Source: Sclerotiophoma versabilis
Lineage: Eukaryota; Ascomycota; Dothideomycetes; Pleosporales; Didymellaceae
DNA length: 64,000 nucleotides
Assembly (NCBI GenBank): GCA_012274445.1
Contig: JAAROD010000076.1
Location: forward strand, 1-64,000
Reading direction: 5' to 3'
The notes below the pieces were generated by a model that saw only the letters and a list, made by a program, of their open reading frames with translations, was not told the origin of the DNA and made no database searches. Every line of letters starts with the position of its first letter. Position 1 is the first letter of the stretch. Below, in pieces: positions 33,669 through 45,173 of this stretch. A program made the translations under genes and the position numbers.

Positions 33669-34917
33669 GTGGCTGGCCATCCCCCACTTACCGACAACCT
33701 CATCGTGCGTGTGGTGTTATTGCTACACAACATTCACAGCCCGTGCACTCCTCACTGCCACCTGAGCCGTCCTTCCTCATCCACCCCCATGCGACTACAC
33801 GCAACAGCGTGCTAGTGGTGGCGGTCGGTGAAGCTGTCCCACCAGAGCGACCGGATGTTCAGGTACCATCTACGATACACTATCTGTCGGGCCGCCAGCG
33901 GTGTACGTACGTTTCGAGCGGTGACGAATGCGTCGAGACTGATGGCCAATCAGATGCAAACAGTGCTGCTGTCAGTGCAAATGAGGCAATACCAATGAAC
34001 CTTTCACCGGACAGTCCTGTGCTATATTTTCTGTGCGATGCCTCCAAAGGGGTGCGTTACTGCTCTTCCCTACCCGCGACCGCTTTACGCCTGCATGGAT
34101 CTGCAGGGTACCTGCTTGCGTCGATCAACACTGCTGCATACAGCTCTTTTGCATCAAGTTGCACGTGAGGGCCGTGGAAGCCAATGGCAATCGCTTGCTG
34201 GAGGCAATTGTGTGTTTCGAAACCGCTTTGTCTGCGCGGCAAGAAGGCGGGGAGGTCTGGCGTGGAGGTGAGGAAGTGGTGTAATGGCAACCTTCTAAAC
34301 TCTTCTCTAAAACCGCTGTGAAGTCGACCTGGGGCACGATCTCGTTGAAGTGGTCCATCCATTGCGTGGCCGTTTTGACGTTACCTGCTGGCCTGGGCAT
34401 GCATGTTCCCGCCTCCCAGCCCTGCCGATTCACCCCAACCGCAAGATTGTTGGCTGCTCTTGTGGGACTGCATACGCATCCACCTGTCACCGCGGCTGTG
34501 TCATGTGGGGTCAGGCTGCGGGAGCCACGGCCTTTACGTCTCTACGTCCGGTACTTCAGCGTTGTGCAACCGTCTTTGCGTCTGCCTCCAAGCTTCCCCA
34601 TCCCACTCTTCGACTCCTTGTTTGCCGGTAGCTCATGCATGCCCGCAGCATCAAGCTATGCTGGCAGCCGGATTAGCAATGAGCTTCCTACCCAATGCGC
34701 GACGCCCGTGCCTGGCTAAGTATACAAACGTCTTGACTGTCGCTTCACTTCCAGATCCGCTATTCTGTGACCTTCAGTCGATCCTACCTTTGCCAGTCCT
34801 CTCGTCTTACAAGTTTCGTTGGCCAGCGCATCACGGCTTTCATCGATATTCCACCCTTCCTAACTAGGCAGAGCCCTGAATACGCAGAGCCCTAACTAGG
34901 CAGAGAGCACAACAGCA
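33669..34917. other. Intergenic or long leader of the forkhead gene
   Basis: This 1.25-kb region lies between cactin and the forkhead gene. Several ORFs up to 154 codons overlap in different frames without recognisable domains, so I call no gene. A long promoter or leader is likely for a transcription factor. Confidence 0.5.
34859..34905. repeat. Short tandem repeat before the forkhead start codon
   Basis: CCTAACTAGGCAGAG occurs twice, with a variant CCTGAATACGCAGAG between the two copies. It ends 12 bp upstream of the ATG. Confidence 0.8.
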
Positions 34918-36443
34918 ATGCCACATCCAGCTTCGCCCCATCTTCCCGCTGCTGAGATATCTGGGGGTCTTCAACAACAAGAAGACCAGGACCTTCTCTA
35001 CACCGAGTTTCCTTTCCGCACTCCTACATTCCCTCGGCCTTGCGGAGACCCTTTGGCTATTAGCACTGCCCAAGCAATCGCACCTTCCGAAGACAACCAC
35101 ACGCAACAACCATCCATGATTCCTGACCCTGGAACAATGCAGTGGTCAGCGCAAGATCTCTACACTTCCGACAGCCCGTCCCAGGACGCCGCCCCTTTCT
35201 ATATGCCTACTTTTCTGCCAGACTCTTCTCACAACGACTACCCTCAGCAAGCTCAGGGTGGCATGTCATACGACGCCAACCACAATCTGGATTACCCACT
35301 TGACTTTACGCCCAGCTGTCCTCGCGTCTACAATGGCATCGATTTCACCGGTCTCCGCAACGACATATCTGCCTCCTATCCGCCAGCCTCCTTCTTCCAC
35401 TCCCCACCGCACATCTACTCCACCCCTTCGCTACCCGACACCTCCTCGGCAGAGTTCATGCAGCTCGGGGATGACTACGACCTGCATTATTTCAAGCATG
35501 AAGATCAGCTCGACCACACCAGTCCCTACTGGGACATATCTCGTGCATCCACACCCTACTCTACTGGCCTTGAGGAGGACGACCCGATCGACAAGGAGCA
35601 GCCCTATGCGCAGCTCATCTACCGCGCCTTGCTGACTGCGCCGAACCACACTATGGTGCTGCGTGACATCTACGACTGGTTCAAGACATACACCGACAAG
35701 GCCGCGCACAGCGAGACCAAGGGCTGGCAGAACAGTATCAGGCACAATCTCAGCATGAACGGGGTAAGCTTTTCTCTCTTTTGCCTTACTCGACCACCGT
35801 GCTGACCATCCAGGCGTTCGAGAAGGTAGACTCCCCCGCCGATGCAACTACAAAAGGCTTCATGTGGCGCCTCACCCCCGCCGCGCTGCGCGAAGGCGTC
35901 AAGTCCACGACCCGCTACCGCTCAAAAGCACCCAACAAGCGCTCCTCAACCCGCACACAGCCCCTACCGCAGCGCCAAGCCTCAGGCGCAAAGGGCGGCC
36001 ACGCCGCTCGTCGCGCCGCCCACCTCCGTCGCTCACAGCGCGCCCGCGAGCTCAACTACCACACTCCACCCCAAGGCAGCGTTCCACGCAGCGAGCCCCA
36101 CCCCAGCTTCACCAGCGAATGGGAAGATAGCACTTCTTCATCACGCCCTCCACGCGCCGATACCCCGTACACCCAGACACCCTTCGCACCGTACCACGCG
36201 TCTGAACCCACCGCGCCATTCTCGCCCATCCTCGGTCTGCCATCGCACTTCCTCTCTCCACCGCATGGTCACGCCCACGCCGCGTATAGAGACCATGCCC
36301 CCGGTGAGCCGTTGTTCTCAGGCTCTCCCACGCCCTCGGCCGACGAGCCCATCACGCCCACCGACGCTCGTACTCGGGGGTGGCAGCACGACATGCCTAT
36401 GGGTGCTGAGGTGTACGACCTATCGCAGTATGGCGCTGTGTAG
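34918..36443 (+). CDS. Forkhead-domain transcription factor
   Basis: Two exons (34,918-35,763 and 35,814-36,443; 50-bp intron with CTGAC branch site) encode 491 residues. The forkhead domain is at about residues 226-315: PYAQLIYRALLTAPNHTMVL, DIYDWFKTYTDK, then the recognition helix WQNSIRHNLSMNGAFEKV. The intron falls exactly within this recognition segment, after SMNG. The wing-like GFMWRLTPAAL follows, then a basic patch (RRAAHLRRSQRARE) that may be a nuclear signal. N- and C-terminal regions are Pro/Ser/Thr-rich and disordered, plausible activation domains. Forkhead proteins bind DNA and control cell-cycle, development or stress genes in fungi; the specific target set is unknown. Without splicing the frame would stop just after the intron start and lose half the domain. 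Confidence 0.92.
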
Positions 36444-37329
36444 AGTTTTCATGTGTTGCGACGTGAGCGCCCTGTTGTTCTTGCTAGTAGACGTGGTTTG
36501 CATTTGGTGGCGTTTGGGGTGTACTGTGGAAGGATACGATACGGTATGAATGGTACGGTACGAGTAGAAGTATAGCTAAAATCACGATCGTAGTCCTGAC
36601 ACTCATCGTGTCTCATTTCTTATCCCTTCTATCTTCGTCTCTACAGGTGGATTTACAACTACATCTCCGCATTACCAGTCGAAACGGGTCGGGGGCTGAT
36701 TGGCTTAGTTGAGTCAGTTTAGATTACGCCGTTTGTATTGGATATGGTCATCGCATCGACAATTATTCTCAAGTCAAATTTGTCAATCCTTGCACTACCA
36801 CCAGTCTATCCTCGCATTGTCGGGGTCAGTTAGTCACTCCCCGCACCGCTAATTTTTGCCCTATCAACCATCAATCTCAGCGATCAAGTCAATTAGGTTC
36901 CTTGGTAATGATACGCGGTCAAGCCAGGCAGGCGGTGCCGTCAATAAGCATCACCATCTCGTAACATACATGTGTGAATATATATATATATATATATACA
37001 ATCTATATATATGTATGGATTCAACACAATACACACAATCTCACCTGCATCCCTGCTACCTCCACTCCTATTAGCGCGTACAACAGTCTTCACGGCTATC
37101 TGCTGGGAGTACACCATCTTAACATCTACAAGTCTTGGAGTATGTAGTATTGGGAGATGCAGGATTTATATGTTCAGTCTCGATTTGATGTACACGGTCT
37201 TGAAGCGTGTAGTAGTATTTACACGCAATTTCAAATATGTATGGTGTCTGTATTTACGTAGACGGAATGTATGTATGTATGTACGCGCTATTAATAGATA
37301 CGGTATCTGTGTGCTTGGGATCTATATGT
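36444..37329. other. Gene-free region with AT repeat
   Basis: 3' flank of the forkhead gene, becoming A+T-rich. Contains the TA array near 36,978 and GTAT repeats near 37,267. No gene was seen. Confidence 0.55.
36978..37012. repeat. (TA)n dinucleotide repeat
   Basis: Two adjoining TA runs (about 11 and 5 units) separated by CAATC. Confidence 0.9.
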
Positions 37330-37680
37330 GCATAGTGTTGATATGTGTGCGTTTTTGATGTACTTGGTCGTTATATGCATGATTTCTATATCTACAGTTT
37401 TGATCTTTACGGTTTTGGTATTTGCAGTCTTCATCTACATATGCACAATTCTGAGATATCCAGTATTTACAAATATAATATGCACTTGCACAGTTCTTAC
37501 ATATACAGTGTTAACATACACAGTATCTACTTTTGTAGTTTCTATGTACATAGTATATAGTATATAATATATAGTATCTGTGTTCATAGTCTTGATATGC
37601 ACAGTCTCAATATACACGCTGTCTCGATTCATATAGTATACAGTGTCTGCATACAATCTCAGCATACGCAGTAGCTATAC
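37330..37680. repeat. Degenerate 15-bp minisatellite
   Basis: Tandem units of about 15 bp with consensus near ATATACACAGTNTTN. Clear examples are ACATATACAGTGTTA, ACATACACAGTATCT, ATATGCACAGTCTCA and ATATACACGCTGTCT. The five-codon periodicity keeps several frames open (VLTYT VLTYT on plus; ETVYV-like units on minus), which explains spurious ORFs here. Weaker units may extend left to about 37,100. Confidence 0.8.
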
Positions 37681-38117
37681 GTATATCACACAATATTTTG
37701 TATATAATATACAGTTCATAAATACACGACACAAAAGTTCCGAATATATCTATCTGTTTGCCTACTTAGTTTCGACGCATTGAATTGCACCATGTTTGCA
37801 TTGCACTGTATTAGACTCTATTGCATTGCATTCTGTTTTGGTCCATCCCGTGACAGTGCCATGATCTGTGTTTGACACGGCTGTTTGTCTGTCAGCTCTC
37901 ATCTGGCTGTCTGTTGCCGGACTGGTGTCATCCAAACATTGTACTGAAATCGTGCTCAGACCGTGCTGAGACAGGGCTGAGATAGCGAGCGCATCCCGAT
38001 TCACAGTATTCTCCGACTTGCATCAGTTCGTATGGACTTGCGTCAATTCGCATTCGTCTTTGGGTTGACGCGCATCGGTCGTGAATCGGTAGTGAATCAG
38101 AGTAGAATTATATAAGT

Positions 38118-38210
38118 CTTCAACTTTTATTCAACTTTATACTTTTTCAATTCAACTCTACTCAGTTCGGTTCAATTCTATCCAATTCACCCCAGTTCGA
38201 TCCAACTCCC
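38118..38210. repeat. Degenerate TTCAATTCNAC tandem repeat
   Basis: About nine imperfect units of 10-11 bp (TTCAACTTTA, TTCAATTCAAC, TTCAATTCTAT, CCAATTCACC, CCAGTTCGAT) ending in a C run. There is an independent (GCATT)2-type motif nearby at about 37,795-37,835. Confidence 0.7.
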
Positions 38211-38215
38211 CCCCT

Positions 38216-40648
38216 TTATCCCATCTCCACATGCACGACTGTTCTCTTATGGTTTACTAACCGCAGCTCAAGAATATAAAACATTAATGATGCCATATCA
38301 AGACAGTACCACAAACCAGGCAGAACCTTCTGTGCCTGTATTACTTATTTGTATGCAGATTTCAAGTTTGTGGATTTCACTGTATATCTCTATATATCTT
38401 TGCACATCTCTATACATCTCGCATACGTCTATCTGGTCAGTGGTTCAGTGCAATCAATGCTGCTCTACGAAAAAGGGCGTCTGCGAAGATGCTGCCTGCA
38501 ACGGAGACGCGCGAACTCTCGCTATGTCTGTGTTGCGATGCGGCGGGCTGGACTGGACTGTGGTTCCGATGAATGAGCAAATTTCGCGTTGCCATCCATG
38601 ATTTCGGAATACGCATGGGTCTTTGCAATAAATTTTTGTTCATATCTGGTTTTGTTGACATCAGGCTTTGCGGCGAGTCTACGGTGAGTTTACGGTGAGT
38701 CTGTGTCTGGTCACGCCATGGTTTCAGCTTTGGTGGTTCATTCCACCTTTCCACGTGCTAACGATGTTCACGTTTCACTCGTTCCTCGTTCCCTCAAAAT
38801 ATGCAAGTGTTTCTCTCAATGCTTTGTCCCGTCGAGCACATGCTGGTGAGGTGCATGGCGTGGTCTTGCAGACGGGTCCGGATGCCTTCGGAGATTTGAC
38901 GTAGAGATCAGTGGTGTAGAGATATCAGTGTGTTGGGAAATTTGCGCACATCTACACGGCTCGGTAGAAGGGTGGATTGGTGTGGAGTTGTGGTTCTTGC
39001 TGGTGCTTTGCTTATTAACTTTGTTTCTGCGCTTCGCGCTCTGCTTGCACTTTCGCTTTGCACGTTCACTCGCGCATTCACTCTGCGTGGCTGCTGTGCA
39101 TCGCTCTCTCCAAGCCACGGCACAGCAGATCATTTTCTCGTATTCCTCCCATAGTGCAATTGCTGCACTTGTCCTAATAGTAATCTGATACTGCCTCTCG
39201 ATGTCAGCGGGGCGGTTTGGAAGGCTTGGGCTGAATTGCATTACAGCCACAACACTTTCATGTTGTTCGCCAATCTGTCGACCGAGAGTGGAGGCATGGT
39301 CCGAGATGGCTCGTCTGCCACCGAGCTCGGCGCTTTGCGGCTCTACGGACGTAGGAGAGCGCGCTAGGTATTGGCGCGGATCTGCTCGGACCTGGAACTG
39401 GATCTTCACCAAGAGATCAGCCTCAGGGTATAGATGAAAGGCCGTTTAATCTACATAGTTGCCGAAATTTGACTCGATGGTTTCCCAGTCGTGGGTCGCA
39501 CCTACTGGGTACCCCTGATACCCTACACCGCAGTGCCTGACAGCTGTATGCATGGAACTACTCTCGCTTCCAGAACCATGGTCCAGTCCCAGTCCACAGT
39601 GTCGGTGTTCCATGTGTCGATACGAGTGGTCGATATGTCCAATCTACCCGCCCACGCCGAAAGTGATCGTTCACATGGCTCTGCGGGACGATGAGCTGAG
39701 TTGCGACACGGCCCGGTGAGCATGTCACGACTTTCGCAGTACGCGCAAGAGCGATTGAGGAGATAATTTGCGATCTTGAATGCGCTGTCTGGTTCTTATT
39801 AAAACGTGAAATTAAGCATGAAGCATGAAGCGCTCGCTCAGGGAGATGGCTGTCGCTTCGGTAATCGTCGTGCGCCATGGATGCCCCTGCAAACGCAACA
39901 AGGATGGTGAAGAACGACGTCTGGAAAAGTTCCAAAAATGTGTGTTGAAAGAACAAGAGAAGCCTGACAGAAGCTATTAACAGATGTGAGTGTGGTGACG
40001 ATGAGTAGTCCTTGTATGTTTCTAGTATAAAAGTGGGTACCCTTGATTACCAAACGGACGTGAACAAGCGTTCGGTTTAACAGCGCAAATTGGTCAACGC
40101 AAAAGGCGAGGCACAGTCGGGCCTGCCAGATCCGTGCAGGAATAACTGTTCCTACGGCTTCCAACTGTCCGCGGTTGCTCGGATTGAAGGAACTTGGCGA
40201 GCGGGTTCATGGGAACGCCATCAGTGTCTGTAAGGTCGCCGCCACCCATCAACACCAGCCCTGAACTGGGGAGCAGTGACGAACCCCATGACCATGCCCG
40301 AGCTGCCGGCTTGGTGTGGATATCGGGACGAGGTGACAAGTCTGGGGTAGATAATTCCACGAATCACGACGCCAAGTCTCCCAGCATGCTTGACCGGGCT
40401 AAGCCTCCACCCGTTAGCGCCACGCACTAGCCACCTCCTTGCCACGGAACCCCAGAAGAAACGCACCAAACAACCACATTGCTGGGGAGAGTTTCTCCGC
40501 TCTCATCTCCCCCTAGAAGACTATGGGGCGAGCGTTAAGGCGAAATGACGGACAAGAAGAGTATATTAAGGAGAGCTGACACCTCTTATCGTGGAGGTAC
40601 CGGCTCTTTCAGCATCTTCTACCCGGACATCACAAGAAAACCGCAAAC
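38216..40648. other. Gene-poor interval upstream of the polygalacturonase gene
   Basis: This 2.4-kb interval shows no convincing gene. The longest ORF (38,816-39,412, minus, 198 codons) starts at TTG, has shadow ORFs in other frames and shows no domain. The last few hundred bases are the GH28 promoter. Confidence 0.5.
40562..40569 (+). promoter_or_regulatory. TATA-like box of the exopolygalacturonase gene
   Basis: TATATTAA, 80 bp upstream of the start codon at 40,649. Confidence 0.5.
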
Positions 40649-42041
40649 ATGCGTACTTCTGAGCTTCTCACCATCGTGCTCGCATCCGTAGCGCTTGCTT
40701 CGCCTGTCGAGGAAATTGATGCGAGGGCCACTCGCTCAAAGCGACCCAATCACCCAATTGCTCCCTTCCACCCAGGAAAGGCGTTCCCCCCTTCACCTGC
40801 GCGCACGAGGACCTGCACGGTCAAGGCCAACGGTCACGGACAGGATGACTCCAAGAACATACTCAGTGCTATCAAGGCCTGCAACAATGGCGGCCACGTC
40901 ATTTTCCCCAAGAACAAGAGCTACACCATCGGCACTGCGCTTGATCTCACCTTCCTCAAGCACATCGACCTTGGTAAGCAGTGAACACGCAGATGGCTCA
41001 AAATCCACTCTAACTCTCTCTACAGACATTCAGGGAACCATCCAGTTCACTAACGACACCGACTACTGGCAAAAGAACGGCTTCTATCAGACCTTCCAGA
41101 ACGCCACCACCTTCTTCCAGCTTGGTGGTGAGGACGTCAATGTCTACGGTGGCGGTACCCTTGACGGCAACGGTCAGGCCTGGTACGACCTTTATGCGAA
41201 GGATATCTACATCCTGCGCCCCATTCTCTTTGGCGCCATCGGCCTCAACGGCGCAACGATTGAGGACCTGAAGTTCCGCTACAGCCCGCAGTGGTACACC
41301 CTCGTCGCCAATAGCACCAACGTCGTGTTCTCCAACATCGACATCGCAGGTGGCAGTGTTAGCAAGAACCCCGCCAAGAACACCGATGGCTGGGACACGT
41401 ACCGCAGTAGCAACATCGTGATCCAGAACTCGCACATCGACAATGGCGATGACTGCGTCAGCTTCAAGCCCAACTCGACCGATATCGTGGTTCAAAATCT
41501 CATCTGCAACGGATCCCACGGTATCTCTGTAGGCTCTCTGGGCCAGTACGTCGGCGAAGTAGACATCGTCAAGAACATCTACGTCGCCAACGTCTCCATG
41601 TCCAACGCCTCCGACGGCGCGCGCATCAAGGTCTGGCCCGGCGCTGCATCAGCGCTCTCAGGCGACCTTCAGGGTGGAGGTGGTTCCGGAGAAGTGTCTA
41701 ACATCACTTACGACGGCATGACAATCTCGAACGTTGACTACGCGATCGAAATCACCCAGTGCTACGGTCAGAAGAACATCACACTGTGCAACCAGTTCCC
41801 GTCGAATCTGACCATCAGCGATGTTACTATTAAGAACTTCAAGGGCACGACGAGCAAGAAGTACGATCCTCTGATCGGATACTTGCAGTGCTCCAGCCCG
41901 ACAGTGTGCAACAACATCAACATCTCCAACATCGATGTCAAGTCGCCGTCTGGCACCAACCAGTACAGCTGTGGCAGCATCAGTGGTATTGAGAAGCAGG
42001 TGAACTGCACTACAGGTGGAGGGAAGGGCGGAAACTCGTAG
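40649..42041 (+). CDS. Secreted exopolygalacturonase, GH28
   Basis: Two exons (40,649-40,973 and 41,026-42,041; 52-bp intron) encode 446 residues. The enzyme removes galacturonic acid units from the end of pectin chains outside the cell. It has a signal peptide (residues 1-18, cut after ALA-S-like text). The right-handed beta-helix carries all GH28 active-site blocks: NTDGWDTY with D229, GDDC with D250/D251, GSHGISVGSLG with H273, and RIKVWPG (R308-K310). Overall length and the GSHGISVGSLG form fit the exo-acting fungal PgaX group better than endo-enzymes; the exo assignment is inferred. Many NxS/T sites suggest heavy glycosylation. The C-terminus is Gly-rich. It lies 4.8 kb from the pectin methylesterase that would prepare its substrate. 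Confidence 0.93.
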
Positions 42042-42802
42042 ACAGAATAGATGAACACATTTATAATATATCGCCAACTGCAAGAAGCTCAACTGTCTGC
42101 ACAAATCCATCTAAATATGCCTATGTACTCATTCTTCTTCCGTCACCTTGTGACCGTGCACAGGCTCATTCATCGAGCAAATGATCGTCAACGCCAGTTT
42201 AACAATCTTGAAGAGATGCAAGCCATGAGCATCACAACTTGTAGCATTGTCCCGGAAGCACCCTCATCTTCGCTATGCACAACGCTGGCGTTGATGGATG
42301 CACTTGAACACAACAGTAGGCTGGGCTTTCTGGTTTGCCCATACAATCGATGTGACGTAAACGTTCGAGCGTCAAGTAGCCAGGGCTGTCCTGATGTTGG
42401 GTACAGTGAGCGGCTGGAGTGGAGGTTGTAACTAGCGGCGCCGACAAAGTACGGCAGTGGTAGACCCGGTCTTTAGAACCATTTACACTTGTAATATCAT
42501 TCTTGACGTCTGCACACTTTTTTACGCAGGGAAATATCTTTTGCCAAAGTCATTATGAGCTTGCAGTCATTTAAGAATTACGATACTCCAATTCACACAT
42601 AAGGTTCTTTCACGAACTGCACTGTGATCTGTGATCATTCAAGTCTTGCAGCTTCTTAAGTTGACCTACATCCTTCTAGAGTGATGCAAAGACAACTTAC
42701 TAATTAACGTCCTCATGCGAACTAATCGATCGGCCCGCAGCGCAGCACCCTCACCCTCCAGTGGCCACTCCCAGGCCTCAGTGCACTAGCCCTTCAAGTC
42801 CC
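42042..42802. other. Intergenic
   Basis: 3' flank of GH28 and 5' flank of the small Cys-rich gene. No gene was seen. Confidence 0.5.
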
Positions 42803-43387
42803 ATGCTGTCCTTTTCAAAGCTCCACTCTCCAACGGTAACTTCGCACATGGTCGTTGTCCCCAGAATTGCACAGCCAGCCGCCCAAAATGCGCACCTCTC
42901 CCTTTACTCTCAACCTCAAGCATCATCAACTCACACCCCTCCCCTCCCACTGACATCCCACTGGCGTTGCTGCCGCTCCGGCTGCCACCGTACCAACATG
43001 CACTTCGCAAGCGCACATTTCATACGCCTGTACCACGTCCGGGAATTGCAGGACACGTGGTACTGGGCGCCGAGCTACCGCCTTGGCGGGTGCAGCGAGT
43101 GCCAACATCAAGCTTGCGAGATATGTTTATTATTGCAAATCGAAGGGAAAAGCGAGTGGAGGGAGGAGAAGGTCGAGAGAGAGTTTAGTGACACGAGGGA
43201 TGTTGGTGTTTGGAGACGACTTGGTATCTGGGGAGAGGGAACAAGGTTTGGTGTTGCTGGAGGAGATGGAAGAGCCAATCACCAAGATGTAATCATGGCT
43301 CTGCAGACGGCTGATAGAGTTGATCAGAGCTGGGCCAAGGAACGTTTGAGAGACAGGAAGTGCAGACAGAAGGTGAGTTCGAGGTAA
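42803..43387 (+). CDS. Small Cys/His-rich protein of unknown function
   Basis: A single ORF of 194 residues counted from the ATG at 42,803; the frame is open further upstream only to GTG. The central part has a WRCCRSGCHR motif and, 45 residues later, GGCSECQHQACEIC. The spaced CC...C and CxxCxHxxCxxC pattern is typical of small zinc-binding proteins common in Pezizomycotina, whose function is not known. The N-terminal 50 residues are Ser/Pro-rich and the C-terminal third is charged. AAG|GTGAGT at 43,373 looks like a splice donor, so the true C-terminus may differ from the ORF end. It is convergent with the permease gene downstream. This is a moderate call, resting on the Cys pattern. Confidence 0.45.
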   Translation: MLSFSKLHSPTVTSHMVVVPRIAQPAAQNAHLSLYSQPQASSTHTPPLPLTSHWRCCRSGCHRTNMHFASAHFIRLYHVRELQDTWYWAPSYRLGGCSECQHQACEICLLLQIEGKSEWREEKVEREFSDTRDVGVWRRLGIWGEGTRFGVAGGDGRANHQDVIMALQTADRVDQSWAKERLRDRKCRQKVSSR

Positions 43388-43516
43388 CGGTATGTAGAAG
43401 AGTGATACCCATGGGTAGCAACTTGGAGTTGATCGCTAGATCTAATACATTCGTAGTGTAGTTCATAGACTCTCCCTTGCACAAGCAATCATGACTAAGC
43501 TCACACTGCATCACCC

Positions 43517-45173
43517 TTACTCGTTTTTGTTGTACACCTTTACGTATCGCACGTGCTCAATACCCTCAGCATCTTCATGCCGCTGCGCAACAATCTTGTA
43601 CCCACCCAACTTAGGCCACACCTTGGTCCAGCAGAACCAGTAGAATACACCGAGCAGCAGGACGCTGACACCGACAATAGGAAAGACATAATACGGGTAT
43701 CCGTCCGCATTCCATGGGCCACTAGGAGGTATAAAGGGAACAAGTGCCAAGAAGATGTTCGCGGCAAGGTAAAGAACGGCAACTGGGAGGTATGTGTGCC
43801 ATGGTGACTCCCAGCGCTCTTTCTTGGAGTAATGGAGATAGATAAGACCAGCCGTGACAAAGCCGTTGATCCAGGCGCCGGGATAGGTGTATAAATCGGT
43901 GATAAAGTTGTAAGCAGGACCAGCTGGAGGAGCAACTAGAACAATGACGGTGATGAGCCAGTGAAGGAAGAGAGCTGGTGCTGGTGCGCCGAAAGGTTTG
44001 ATAGACGCCCAGAACTTGCTGAATGGCAGTAGACCTTCCTTTGCGAATTCTTGGTTCAGGCGAGCGTGAGCAAAGCTGACTGCAAGCACATTGCCCAAGT
44101 TGCTGAGAGCGACGAATGCGGGTAGGCTACGAGCTCCGGCGCTGTCACCGAAGACATTCCGGAAAAAGACCCCAGCAACGATGGCTTCACTTCCTGCAAG
44201 ATCTTCCTTCGAGATTGCAGCAAAGTAGGCAACGTTAGCGAGTACGTAGAGGATAGTAGTGCCACCAATTGCGAGGGGTGCAGCCCAAGTAAGCGTTTTC
44301 CTGGGGTTTTTGATCTCGCCGAGAACGTAGTTAGCATTCTCCCAGCCCTTGTAGGAGTAGATGATTCGAAGTAGCGCCTGGCAGTACTCATAAGCACCAC
44401 CTCCACCGTAGCCTTCACCAACATCTAGCTTGAACGCATTGTCGAAGTTGTGTGGGTTGGGAACTTTTCGGTGACCAGCAAGAGCTGCGAATCCAGAGAA
44501 GACAATGAACAGCAGGATGAAAACTTTGAAGACTCCAAGAACATTGAACAAGCGGATGCCCCACTTGGGCGCAACGGAATGCAGAGTGACAGAAAAGGTG
44601 ATACAAGCGATGGCAATACCGCGAGCGACCCATCCATCGACTGTGCTGCCAGAAGCTAAGAGGCAGTAGCGACCGAACGCCAGAGCATTACCAGACGAAA
44701 ACCCAAGCAACAGCATCTGGGATGCGAGAACACATGTTGCAACGTATTTGGGATGGCGGTAGACCCGTTCTAGGTAGTTCTTCTCACCACCTGAGCGAGG
44801 GATGGCAAGACCAAATTCGATGAAGACCGACAAGCCAGCGAAGGTAAGTATACCGCCAATGATCCATAAGAAGAGCGAGACTCCGACTGAGCCAGAGACT
44901 GCAAAAATACCAGATGGTGTGGAGAAGACTATGAACCTTGTCAATATCGCTTTCCTTTGGTTGCGAGACAGACTTACTTCCGGTACCAATCATCTTGTTC
45001 AAGATGACAAACACAGTAGCAGTATAGCCCAGCTTCTGACTATCATCGTAGACGAAAGCCTGGTCTGTCTGGACGCTGACGTGATCGTCCGTGTAGCCTG
45101 GTGGAGAGGGCGAGGTTTCGTGATTGGCCTCACGCGCAACCTTGCGGTCTTGTTCATCAAACTTTGTAGCCAT
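43517..45173 (-). CDS. Mup1-like amino-acid permease (LAT family)
   Basis: Two exons (45,173-44,978 and 44,928-43,517; 49-bp intron) encode 535 residues. The product is a plasma-membrane amino-acid transporter of the APC superfamily, closest in layout to the yeast high-affinity methionine permease Mup1 and relatives. Twelve membrane segments are visible after a 50-residue cytosolic tail. The intron splits the diagnostic first-segment motif; splicing restores NKMIGTGIFSTPSGIF, which contains the substrate-binding GTGIFSTP. Other family blocks are EFGLAIPRSGGEKNYLE and YSYKGWENANYVLGEIKNP. The last exon ends with a cytosolic tail carrying Lys residues that could be ubiquitinated. Substrate specificity (methionine, cysteine or broader) cannot be read from sequence. 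Without the intron the first exon frame runs into unrelated codons, which supports the junction. Confidence 0.9.

Noticed and set aside
33743..34168. 141-residue plus-strand ORF between cactin and the forkhead gene
   Set aside because: No ATG-initiated domain, competing frames of similar length, no recognisable motif.
38816..39412. 198-residue minus-strand ORF
   Set aside because: It starts at TTG only and has no domain; neighbouring frames are equally open.
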